The translations under genes were made by a program, and so were the position numbers. A stretch of 8,947 nt of DNA, from NCBI GenBank assembly GCA_003557965.1, contig PWND01000237.1:1-8947 (forward strand). Reading direction: 5' to 3'. The notes below the pieces were generated by a model. That model was not told where the DNA came from, ran no database searches, and saw nothing but the letters and a program-made list of their open reading frames with translations. This DNA comes from Bacteroidales bacterium (GTDB taxonomy: Bacteria > Bacteroidota > Bacteroidia > Bacteroidales > UBA7960). Each line of letters begins with the position of its first letter. Position 1 is the stretch's first letter. Below, piece after piece: positions 1-6,915 of the stretch.

Positions 1-470
1 TAACCTGATATTCCACAATGAAAAGGGTATTCCCTCTGCCTTTTCCAGTATGTAATACCATCATTCATATTTATGCAATATGTATTTCCTCCTTCTTGAT
101 AAATTAACCTATTTTGATAAAGATGATAATTTGTTAAATAAACGTGTCCGGCATCTTGTGAAAAGTAGTCATCCCAGCTCCAAGTAATACTTCCATCGGC
201 AGGATTAATTAAACTTAACTGCTGCCTCCCACCAGCCCCTGTTGTGGAAATTAAAACCATATTATTATATATTATTGGCTTATCAATATTACTTAGCCTA
301 TAATATCGCCCTTCCTTATGCAAAGAACGCTTCCATTGATATGGCTTTAACACCAATACTCCATCCTCTTCAAGATAAAGAGGTGCCTCCTCTTCTTCTT
401 TCACACATGATGAAAGTAAGAGGAGGCAAAGTATGAGCATTAATAATTTGTTTTTTCTTGTTATTGTCAC
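1..470 (-). CDS. PQQ-like beta-propeller lipoprotein, partial (C-terminus beyond left edge)
   Basis: An open minus-strand frame of about 156 codons enters the window from the left edge with no stop. From the GTG at 470 it begins with a basic stretch (RKNK), a hydrophobic run and the lipobox LSSC with Cys22, so it should be a lipid-anchored envelope protein. An acidic run (EEEE) follows the Cys. Two segments then resemble PQQ/WD-like propeller repeats: LINPADGSITWSW near residues 87-99 and YCINMNDGITYWK near 131-143, with the typical pattern of a strand, a D-G turn and a Trp. The family usually acts as a binding or scaffold domain, as in BamB or quinoprotein-like proteins; no enzyme activity can be inferred from this part. 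The GTG start was chosen because it gives a normal signal length and lies 10 bases after the lipase stop. ATG at 440 leaves only 11 residues before the Cys, and ATG at 515 would overlap the lipase by 35 bases. Confidence 0.8.
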   Translation of the reverse strand, partial: MTITRKNKLLMLILCLLLLSSCVKEEEEAPLYLEEDGVLVLKPYQWKRSLHKEGRYYRLSNIDKPIIYNNMVLISTTGAGGRQQLSLINPADGSITWSWDDYFSQDAGHVYLTNYHLYQNRLIYQEGGNTYCINMNDGITYWKRQREYPFHCGISG

Positions 471-480
471 ATTAATAAGA

Positions 481-1872
481 TTAAAAATTATCTTTTTTGA
501 TATTAAACCAGCCATTACGATTAAATATATTATTAAAAGTTTTCTTAGTTTCATCCTGCCCTGGCCCTTTAAAGCTCATATTTTTCACAGATTTATGATT
601 GGCATTTGAAACTTCATAAATATAATTTTCAGCAAGGCCTTCAATAATTTGGGCTTCTTTTGAAAGCAACCCGTCAGAAGGTTGCCTCACCAGTACATCT
701 TTGGTTATATGAAGATCAACCCAATAACAATTAAAGCTTTCAAGATTTTCATCACAATAAAACTGCCCTCCGTCAATTCCAGAACCATACTCTCTCACCT
801 TTTCGCAGATATAGATGGGAAGATGGTAAGTCTGCTCTTCAAGTGTATAGCTATCTATAAGCGAACACCAAAGGCTTTCGCTGCCCTGCAACCAGTTGCA
901 GCCTTTTTTCCATTCCTGGGCTATATATCCTGCAGCTGCACCGGTAATCCATGATTTCGGGTTCAGAAAACCAACAATTACATTAACATTTGAAAGGTGA
1001 TTAAATACATTATAACTCGTATTGTAATACTCTTCAACATAATTCATAACATCAACCAGCATTTGATCATCAGGAAGCTCAACCTGTTTTTCCAAAATTG
1101 CTGAGCTTAGAAGCCTCCAGTGCACTGGTGTGTTTTCATTTGCCCACACAGATATCATTGGCACAGAAGCTTCAAAATCATTTAGTTCATTAATAAACGA
1201 ACTTCCCACCTTAAAGTCTGTATTAGTTGCATCACTCCCAACCAAATTTGTATATTCAAAAAAGCGGCTAAAAATATTAACTATAGAAGAGGGAGTTGTA
1301 CCTGCGGTAAAAAATGTTGCAGCTGTTTGGAAAATAGGGCTGGGCAAAGGAACTACCCATGTCATTGGAAGTGTTTGCGCATAGGGGCCTGAAAAAAGGC
1401 TGGTGAAATCGTTATCCAAAAATTCATCCATATCACCATTATATAATGAGTTTGCAATATATGCGCCATTGTTTGGTGAAGCAACAGTAACAATTCCGCC
1501 AAACCTGTTTAAACTTTCATCAGTCAGCTTGTCAACGTTCCTGGCCACAACACCTCCCATACTATGCCCTATTGCCATATTTTTATGATGAGTTGACTGA
1601 CTACCCAAAATATCATCAACAATATTAACCATGTTATTACTGGCGTAATCAACTCCATTTCCTGTGTTATATGACTCTCTGACACTGTTCATTCTTCTTG
1701 TACTTGAAAATAATGTTTCATAATATTCCCATGATTCTTTATTACCATCAAGCCCATGCATCCAAATAACATTTCTGTCTCTTTGTTCATCTATAACATC
1801 ATAAGCTTTTATATCACTTAGCGGTGCAAATATAATGATATATAATAATATTTTTGCTATTAATTTTTTCAT
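481..1872 (-). CDS. Secreted alpha/beta-hydrolase, lipase-like
   Basis: 463 residues. An N-terminal Sec signal peptide is visible (MKK, hydrophobic core, likely cleavage after the Ala at about 23), so the protein is exported. The mature part starts with a strand and an oxyanion-type HG motif (VIWMHGLDG, residues 35-43). The nucleophile elbow GHSMGG follows, with Ser104, and then VASPNNGA, which is typical of lipases. Late in the protein PSDGLLS (Asp400) resembles the catalytic-Asp motif of true lipases, and NANHKSV (His426) fits the catalytic His, giving a likely Ser104-Asp400-His426 triad. Five Cys lie between residues 325 and 382 and may form disulfides in the oxidising envelope. Known family members cut ester bonds of lipids or other esters; the substrate here is unknown. 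It sits between two lipoprotein genes, 30 bases after one and 10 bases before the next, so all three are probably co-transcribed. The large middle insertion (about 150-390) may form a lid. Confidence 0.85.
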   Translation of the reverse strand: MKKLIAKILLYIIIFAPLSDIKAYDVIDEQRDRNVIWMHGLDGNKESWEYYETLFSSTRRMNSVRESYNTGNGVDYASNNMVNIVDDILGSQSTHHKNMAIGHSMGGVVARNVDKLTDESLNRFGGIVTVASPNNGAYIANSLYNGDMDEFLDNDFTSLFSGPYAQTLPMTWVVPLPSPIFQTAATFFTAGTTPSSIVNIFSRFFEYTNLVGSDATNTDFKVGSSFINELNDFEASVPMISVWANENTPVHWRLLSSAILEKQVELPDDQMLVDVMNYVEEYYNTSYNVFNHLSNVNVIVGFLNPKSWITGAAAGYIAQEWKKGCNWLQGSESLWCSLIDSYTLEEQTYHLPIYICEKVREYGSGIDGGQFYCDENLESFNCYWVDLHITKDVLVRQPSDGLLSKEAQIIEGLAENYIYEVSNANHKSVKNMSFKGPGQDETKKTFNNIFNRNGWFNIKKDNF

Positions 1873-1902
1873 TTTTAAAAAATTTTTAGTTATACAATTA
1901 TT

Positions 1903-2790
1903 TTACATATTTAGTTTAATATTCAGGTTTTCGATTTTCGTTTGAATTTCGTATTCAACTTCTTCTCCTGTTGGCAGTATTTTTTTATCTAATTGCACTA
2001 TTGTGTTAAGGAATGGCTTTTCCGGCGGCCCATAAGCATAATATGTAGTAGTTAATACCTCATCAGCTTTATAAGCCCTGCTGGCAACAAGTTGATTTGT
2101 TTTACGATTAATAATAATTACAGATTCTATTTTATTATTTATGAAATTTGATGGCATTCTAACAATTACATGGCCATTTTCTTTTTCTGAAATTATCATA
2201 CCTTGTTTTTTTGCTTCAGCCAGAAACTGCTCAAGATTTTTAGTGAAAAAATTTCCCTGCATATTTGCAATTATATAATTAAGCATTTCAGGAGAATAAT
2301 CACCTTTCGCATTATTTAAAGCCTCAACTATTAATCTCTGCGATGGCACCCTAAAAGGAACACTGGCAACATTTTTACCCGTTTTATCAAAAAAAGTAGC
2401 TTGCCCGTTCCAAAGCACAGTTTTGTATATCTCTTCTGATTTTCCTTTGGGAGTATTATGCTCAACGTCATAATAGTATTTATCATCTATTCTCTCAATT
2501 TCCATATATACATCACCACGCTCCATTATTCTCTTCGTAACTCTTTGCGCAATCCTGTCAGGAGCCATTGCGGCAACATCAATAGACGGGTATTCCACTT
2601 TTTCATCCTTTAAAAAGAGTGTAGTGGTGTACATATCATAGCTTACTTCAAGTAAAGCCATAGACATGCTGCGTGAAGATATATCTTCATAAGTTTCCTC
2701 AAAGTCTTTTTGACATGAGGCCAAACATAATAAAAAAAGTAAGCTGCATAAGCTTACCGATAAAATTCTATAATTTTTAGCAGAATGCAT
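1903..2790 (-). CDS. Lipoprotein of unknown function
   Basis: 295 residues from ATG 2790. The N-terminus has Lys and Arg residues, a long hydrophobic run (LCSLLFLLCL) and the lipobox LASC with Cys26, so it is a predicted lipoprotein. I do not recognise the family. The mature part has an Arg/Lys-rich helical stretch early, then alternating strand-like segments such as VYMEIERIDDKYYYDV and a C-terminal run (ESVIIINRKTNQLVASRAYK) that recalls the curved sheet of LolA-type or similar lipid- or peptide-binding proteins; this is only an impression. The reading frame stays open upstream to an ATG at 2916, but those 42 extra codons would put a basic, poorly conserved-looking stretch before the signal peptide, so the later start is preferred; ATG 2808 is also possible. 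It is the first gene of the leftward unit, 30 bases before the lipase, and may be its partner or chaperone (inference). Confidence 0.75.
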   Translation of the reverse strand: MHSAKNYRILSVSLCSLLFLLCLASCQKDFEETYEDISSRSMSMALLEVSYDMYTTTLFLKDEKVEYPSIDVAAMAPDRIAQRVTKRIMERGDVYMEIERIDDKYYYDVEHNTPKGKSEEIYKTVLWNGQATFFDKTGKNVASVPFRVPSQRLIVEALNNAKGDYSPEMLNYIIANMQGNFFTKNLEQFLAEAKKQGMIISEKENGHVIVRMPSNFINNKIESVIIINRKTNQLVASRAYKADEVLTTTYYAYGPPEKPFLNTIVQLDKKILPTGEEVEYEIQTKIENLNIKLNM

Positions 2791-2937
2791 TTTCCCCAAA
2801 AAAATCATCCATCCAAATATGGATGTAAACTTTTTCTTATTAAATAAAACACTGCAGTTCTTTCTAGTAGTAGTTTTAAAACTGCCCATAATTACTTTTG
2901 GATTTTTGTTTTTCATAAAATAATGTTTTTTATCCTG

Positions 2938-3032
2938 CTATTAAGGAATGTCCCAGGCTGTACTGCCGGTAATGGCAGGCAGGATTGTTATGCCTGTTAA
3001 ATCGCCTCGGCCGATTTTTTTAACGATTTAAC
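2938..3032. repeat. Cluster of inverted repeats in the divergent intergenic region
   Basis: A GC-richer patch in otherwise AT-rich spacer. Visible dyads are TGCC/GGCA at 2964-2967 and 2974-2977 region, CAGGCA (2976-2981) with TGCCTG (2991-2996) around a 9-base loop, GTTAAATCG (2996-3004) with CGATTTAAC (3024-3032), and the 8-base palindrome TCGGCCGA (3007-3014) inside the last one. AAATCG (2999-3004) can alternatively pair with CGATTT (3012-3017), which is followed by T residues as in a terminator read rightward. It could be a REP-like repeat, a structured leader of the leftward operon, or a small RNA. No family is recognised. Confidence 0.5.
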
Positions 3033-3068
3033 GGAACAAAACAAATAAAAAAAATTTAATCAAACAAG

Positions 3069-3131
3069 TTTTTATCTATTTATTTTTTCTTTTTATCTAT
3101 TTTTTTATGCTTTTTATCCCATCTTGACTAC
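3069..3131. repeat. T-rich tandem repeat, 21-bp period
   Basis: The 13-mer TTTTTATCTATTT occurs at 3069-3081 and again at 3090-3102, and its first eight bases (TTTTTATC) recur at 3111-3118. The spacing is exactly 21 bases each time, which is two turns of B-DNA, so the T-tracts lie on one face of the helix. The second halves of the units have drifted. It lies about 85-130 bases upstream of the LemA start. Such phased tracts can bend DNA or act as repeated protein sites; function is inferred only. Confidence 0.55.
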
Positions 3132-3141
3132 TGGTTAAGAT
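3121..3141. promoter_or_regulatory. Operator-like imperfect dyad upstream of lemA
   Basis: ATCTTGAC (3121-3128) and GTTAAGAT (3134-3141) form an inverted repeat matching at 7 of 8 positions around a 5-base centre. The size and symmetry fit a site for a dimeric regulator. It directly follows the 21-bp repeats and also contains TTGACT (3124-3129), which sits 17 bases before TAAATA (3147-3152), a weak sigma-70-like pair. Such arrangements arise by chance in AT-rich DNA. Confidence 0.3.
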
Positions 3142-3180
3142 TTCTGTAAATAATTCCTGATCAATTATTTCTTTTTTTGC

Positions 3181-3188
3181 TACTTTTG
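3181..3188 (+). promoter_or_regulatory. Candidate Bacteroidota -7 promoter element for lemA
   Basis: TACTTTTG matches the TAnnTTTG consensus of Bacteroidota primary sigma promoters. It ends 13 bases before the lemA ATG, so the transcript would carry only a very short A-rich leader. No clear TTTG -33 element is seen at the expected distance, which lowers confidence. Confidence 0.4.
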
Positions 3189-3201
3189 AGAAAAAATAGT
3201 T

Positions 3202-3756
3202 ATGGAAGTATTATTGATTTTACTAGGATTGGTTGTTATCCTTTCCATATGGGTAGCATCTTCGTATAATAAGCTAATAAGGTTGAAAAACCAGGTAAAG
3301 AATGCATGGTCGCAAATAACAGTACAATTAAAGCGCCGCCATGACCTTATACCTAACCTTGTTCAAACGGTTAAGGAATACATGCAACATGAGCGTGAAA
3401 CTCTTGAAAGTATAACAAAGCTTCGCACACAGGCAATGCAAACCACAGGTATAGAAGACAAGGCAAAAGCCGAAAATATGTTATCACAAGCATTGGGCCA
3501 GTTTAAAGTTGCTGTGGAAAATTATCCAAACCTTAAAGCAAACGAAAACTTCCTTTCTCTCCAGGAAGAGCTCAGGTCAACCGAAAACAAAATTGCTTTT
3601 GCAAGACAGAATTATAACGACCAGACTTTGTTTTACAATAATAGAATTGAAATGTTTCCTTCAAACATTTTGGCTAACCTTTTTGGATTTAAGCAGGAGC
3701 CATTTTTCGAACTTGAAAACCCTGAGGAAGCAAAACCTGTAAATGTAAAATTTTAG
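3202..3756 (+). CDS. lemA: LemA family membrane protein
   Basis: 184 residues, the usual length for LemA. Residues 3-20 form one membrane-spanning segment at the N-terminus. The family signature follows: SYNKLIRLKNQVKNAW and QITVQLKRRHDLIPNLV (about 20-54), then long amphipathic helices with the conserved NYPNLKANENF (107-117), LSLQEELRSTENKIAFAR and YNN motif, ending in FPSNILANLFGF (152-163). LemA is a helical-bundle protein held in the cytoplasmic membrane; its molecular job is not settled, but it is very often encoded next to HtpX, as here with a gap of 24 bases. It probably acts as partner or adaptor of that protease (inference). It is the first gene of a rightward operon, with a short leader and a likely -7 promoter element just before it. 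ATG 3202 gives the standard family N-terminus. Confidence 0.96.
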   Translation: MEVLLILLGLVVILSIWVASSYNKLIRLKNQVKNAWSQITVQLKRRHDLIPNLVQTVKEYMQHERETLESITKLRTQAMQTTGIEDKAKAENMLSQALGQFKVAVENYPNLKANENFLSLQEELRSTENKIAFARQNYNDQTLFYNNRIEMFPSNILANLFGFKQEPFFELENPEEAKPVNVKF

Positions 3757-3780
3757 AATTATAATTAAATACGTTTTTTT

Positions 3781-4773
3781 ATGTGGGAAGTAGCAAGAAA
3801 GAACCAGCGCAAATCATTATTACTGGTAGTAGTAATGAGCATTATACTAATTACATTAGGATATGTAATTGGGATTTTTGTAGAACCCGAAACGGGTGGT
3901 TATGTTGGCATTGCAATTGCAACAGTTGTCTATTTCATTCTATTATTTATCGCTTTATCATCCGGTAAATCAATAATATTAAGAATGAGTAATGCGAAGG
4001 AAATTCAGCATGAAGACAATCCGGTTTTATATAACATAGTGGAAGAAATGAGTATAGCTGCCGGCATGGGGAAAATGCCAAAGGTTTATATAATAGACGA
4101 TCCTGCGCCTAATGCTTTTGCTGCAGGAATGAAGCCAGAAAGCAGTGTTGTAGCTGTAACCACAGGCCTCCTTGATATAATGAACCGGGATGAACTTCAG
4201 GGTGTAATTGCACATGAGGTATCGCATATAATAAACAGAGATATACGATATTTAACAATAGCAACAATTATGGTAGCGTCCGTTGCCCTAATATCTCAAA
4301 TGTTTTTGCGCTCAATGTTTTATAGTCGGGGTGGCCGCAGAAGCGGTGGCGGTGGCAGAGGACAAATTATTTTACTAATTATTGCTATTGCTTTTGCAAT
4401 AATTGCACCTATTGCCATAAGGATGTTATACTTTGCTTTATCGCGTAAACGAGAATACCTGGCAGATGCATCAGGCGCAAGGCTGACAAGGTACCCGGAA
4501 GGGCTTGCTTCAGCTTTGGAAAAAATAGGAAACTCTACACATGACCTTAAAACCGCCGACAAAAGCACTGCCCCAATGTATATTGCTAACCCTTTAAAAC
4601 CAAAAGGGCGAAGAGTAAGAAACCTGACTAGTACACACCCCCCGTTAGAAGACAGGATTAAAATTCTGCGAGCTATGGGTGGCAACTCTGATGTGTCTGA
4701 TTATCAAATGGCATATCAATCTGTAAGTGGCAAAAAAGCTGCTTTCATTCCCGGGGGAACTCCAAAAAGCTAA
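3781..4773 (+). CDS. htpX: HtpX-type M48 membrane zinc metalloprotease
   Basis: 330 residues. Two membrane segments lie at the N-terminus (about 12-33 and 41-62) and two more in the middle (about 156-177 and 195-219). The zinc site is HEVSH (His145, Glu146, His149) with Glu225 of REYLADA as third ligand, and the family motif STHPPLEDRI lies near 284-293. DDPAPNAFAAG (106-116) is the strand before the active site, also typical. Family members degrade damaged or misfolded proteins of the cytoplasmic membrane, with the active site on the cytoplasmic side. The N-terminus MWEVARKNQRKS fits the LemA-linked branch, which supports ATG 3781. Between the middle membrane segments is a Gly/Arg-rich linker (SRGGRRSGGGGRG, 182-194), and the C-terminal tail of about 35 residues is longer than in E. 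coli HtpX, which has about 293 residues. It lies between lemA and a lipoprotein metallopeptidase gene in the same direction. Confidence 0.95.
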   Translation: MWEVARKNQRKSLLLVVVMSIILITLGYVIGIFVEPETGGYVGIAIATVVYFILLFIALSSGKSIILRMSNAKEIQHEDNPVLYNIVEEMSIAAGMGKMPKVYIIDDPAPNAFAAGMKPESSVVAVTTGLLDIMNRDELQGVIAHEVSHIINRDIRYLTIATIMVASVALISQMFLRSMFYSRGGRRSGGGGRGQIILLIIAIAFAIIAPIAIRMLYFALSRKREYLADASGARLTRYPEGLASALEKIGNSTHDLKTADKSTAPMYIANPLKPKGRRVRNLTSTHPPLEDRIKILRAMGGNSDVSDYQMAYQSVSGKKAAFIPGGTPKS

Positions 4774-4807
4774 ATAATTCTATTTATCAAACTAAAAAAA
4801 ACATATT

Positions 4808-6841
4808 ATGAAAAAGTTATTAACCCTATTATCCGTTTTAATAATTATAACAGCCTGTGAAAGAAAAGACAGGCAAGAGGTAAGCCCCATAACACAAAAA
4901 AATACAGAAGTTGTTATTGAGGAACTGATGAAAAAGCATGGAGAAAAACACTACGACAGAATATCAAAAGGAGTGTCGGCAACAGCAAATCTGTGGAGAG
5001 AATCTGACGGCAATTTTGAAGATTTTAAAGAATTTTGCCTTGAAAACTTTATTGCTGATGATGAAGAGCTGGAATATGTTTTTGATGCTTTTGCCCATAA
5101 TTTTCAGCATCTGTATGGGTATATGAACAGAATTGTACTAGAGCTAAACAGGGCGGTACATGAAGACACCGGCCCTTTACACCCGATTGATATAATGTTT
5201 GGCTCATACAGCCCATCATCTCATATACAAGATGATTTATTCAATAATAAAATTGCTTTTATAATAACTCTTAATTTCCCCTATTACTCTCTTGCAGAGA
5301 AAAACGAACTTGGTAGTGAATGGGACGACAGGCAGTGGGGCTATGCAAGGCTGGGAGAGTATTTTACAGCAAGAATACCCGCAAGTATTTTACAAAATTA
5401 CAACCAGGTGTATTCTGAATCAAGATTATACATTTCAGAATATAATATTTATGCCGGAAAGTTAATTGATGAAAATAAAGAAACTCTTTTCCCGGAAACT
5501 ATGAAGCTGTTGGCTCACTGGAATATAAGGGACGAAATTAAGTCGAACTACGGGCAGGAAGGTGGCCTGGAAAAACAAGAAATGCTATATAATGTAATGC
5601 TTAGAATTATCAACCAGGATATTCCAAAAGAAGTAATAAACAATAATGAATATAAGTGGGATCCAATTAAAAATGAGCTTTGGAAAGATGGAGAACAGGT
5701 TGAATTTACACCTGAAGGAACTGCAAGGTATGAATACCTCCTCAACAATTTTAAAGCCCTAACAGAGTTAGACCCATATTATACAGATTTAGACACTTAT
5801 ATAGCGCGTCGTTTTGAAAGCAGTATGGAAATACCTTATGAAGAAGTTGAATCATTATTTAAGGAGTATGCTTCTTCACCGCTGTTGCGTGAAGTAGCAT
5901 CAATAATAAGCGAAAGACTGGAGCGTGATTTAAGGCCATTCGACCTTTGGTATAATGGTTTTGTTGGCCGCGGCGGCCTTTCTGAGGATGCACTTGATGT
6001 AATCACCAAAGCAAAATATCCGGATGCTATGGCTATGCAGAATGACCTGGCCAGGATGCTAAGAGATTTGGGCTTTGAGAATCAAATGGCAGAGTTCATT
6101 GCATCAAAAATCGAAGTAAATGCTGCACGTGGTTCCGGGCACGCATGGAGAGCTTCAATGAAAACAAAACCATCGCATTTAAGAACCCGAATTGGTTCTG
6201 ATGGAATGGATTATAAAGGCTACAATATTGCAATTCATGAGTTTGGCCATAATGTTGAGCAAACAATCAGCGTACATAAGGTTGATAATTACTTTGTAAA
6301 CGGCATTCCTAATACTGCCTTTACAGAAGCTTTGGCTTTTATGTTTCAAAGCCGGGATCTGGAGCTGCTTGGACTTTCTGAACAAGATCCTATGATGGAG
6401 CATTACGAAGTTTTGGATATTTTTTGGGATAACTACGAAATGATGGGAGTTTCTCTTATAGATATGATGGTGTGGAAATGGCTTTATGACAACCCTGATG
6501 CAAATGCAGAACAGCTAAAAGAAGCTGTTATAAAAATAGCAAAAGAAGTATGGAACGAGTATTATGCTGACATTTTTGGGGAAGAAGACAATCCGTTGTT
6601 GTCAATATATTCACACATGATACAATCACCTCTTTACCTGATGAATTACCCTTATGGCAGGTTAATAATGTTTCAGCTTGAGGATTATATTAGCAATAAA
6701 AACTTTGCTGAAGAAGTTTTAAGAATATTCTCCATTGGCAAGCTAACACCACAGCACTGGATGCAAAAGGCAGTAGGAGAACAAATCAGCAACGAACCAC
6801 TGTTTAACGCCGTTGAAGAAGCTCTTGAGGCTGTCAGGTAA
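4808..6841 (+). CDS. Lipoprotein metallopeptidase, M3-like gluzincin
   Basis: 677 residues. The N-terminus MKKLLTLLSVLIIITAC has a lipobox with Cys17, so the mature enzyme should be lipid-anchored in the envelope. A long, mostly helical and acidic N-terminal part (about 30-430) precedes the zinc site IAIHEFGHNVEQ (His477, Glu478, His481). The likely third ligand is Glu507 in NTAFTEALAFMFQ, 26 residues after His481; in M3 oligopeptidases such as E. coli OpdA the spacing is about 25. A later segment, SPLYLMNYPYGRLIMFQLEDY, resembles the substrate-binding region near the C-terminus of M3/PepF peptidases. The M3 family cuts short peptides in a closed channel, so degradation of peptides in the periplasm or at the outer membrane is a fair inference; M32 or a new gluzincin subfamily is also possible. 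It starts 34 bases after htpX, probably in the same operon, and is followed by a strong terminator. Confidence 0.85.
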   Translation: MKKLLTLLSVLIIITACERKDRQEVSPITQKNTEVVIEELMKKHGEKHYDRISKGVSATANLWRESDGNFEDFKEFCLENFIADDEELEYVFDAFAHNFQHLYGYMNRIVLELNRAVHEDTGPLHPIDIMFGSYSPSSHIQDDLFNNKIAFIITLNFPYYSLAEKNELGSEWDDRQWGYARLGEYFTARIPASILQNYNQVYSESRLYISEYNIYAGKLIDENKETLFPETMKLLAHWNIRDEIKSNYGQEGGLEKQEMLYNVMLRIINQDIPKEVINNNEYKWDPIKNELWKDGEQVEFTPEGTARYEYLLNNFKALTELDPYYTDLDTYIARRFESSMEIPYEEVESLFKEYASSPLLREVASIISERLERDLRPFDLWYNGFVGRGGLSEDALDVITKAKYPDAMAMQNDLARMLRDLGFENQMAEFIASKIEVNAARGSGHAWRASMKTKPSHLRTRIGSDGMDYKGYNIAIHEFGHNVEQTISVHKVDNYFVNGIPNTAFTEALAFMFQSRDLELLGLSEQDPMMEHYEVLDIFWDNYEMMGVSLIDMMVWKWLYDNPDANAEQLKEAVIKIAKEVWNEYYADIFGEEDNPLLSIYSHMIQSPLYLMNYPYGRLIMFQLEDYISNKNFAEEVLRIFSIGKLTPQHWMQKAVGEQISNEPLFNAVEEALEAVR

Positions 6842-6862
6842 AAAATATATTTTACATATAAT

Positions 6863-6902
6863 GCAAAAAGCAGGAAAGCAAATTTACTTTCCTGCTTTTT
6901 GC
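6863..6902. terminator. Bidirectional intrinsic terminator
   Basis: A perfect 16-base stem, GCAAAAAGCAGGAAAG (6863-6878) with CTTTCCTGCTTTTTGC (6887-6902), encloses the 8-base loop CAAATTTA. The A-tract and T-tract inside the stem give a U-run in either reading direction. It lies between the converging metallopeptidase gene (stop at 6841) and the AcpS-like gene (stop at 6916) and can end both transcripts. Confidence 0.92.
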
Positions 6903-6915
6903 TGTAAAAACGGGC

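Noticed and set aside
242..436. 64-codon plus-strand open frame near the left edge
   Set aside because: It is antisense to the propeller lipoprotein, which has a lipobox and repeat motifs in the other strand.
682..1588. Three plus-strand open frames (682-954, 1130-1384, 1403-1588) inside the lipase gene
   Set aside because: They are antisense to a clear alpha/beta-hydrolase with signal peptide and catalytic motifs, and their translations show no family features.
2791..2916. N-terminal extension of the unknown lipoprotein from ATG 2916
   Set aside because: It would place 42 basic residues before a complete lipoprotein signal peptide, which is not compatible with normal export; starts at 2790 or 2808 fit better.
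3005..3023. Intrinsic terminator read rightward (AAATCG/CGATTT followed by T residues)
   Set aside because: It sits between two divergent operons where no transcript is known to need ending, and the stem is only six bases; it is kept only as part of the inverted-repeat cluster unless a small RNA is found.
4320..4685. 121-codon minus-strand open frame inside the HtpX gene
   Set aside because: It lies wholly antisense to a well-supported M48 protease gene, has Pro/Arg-rich low-complexity sequence opposite the Gly-rich linker, and shows no recognisable domain.
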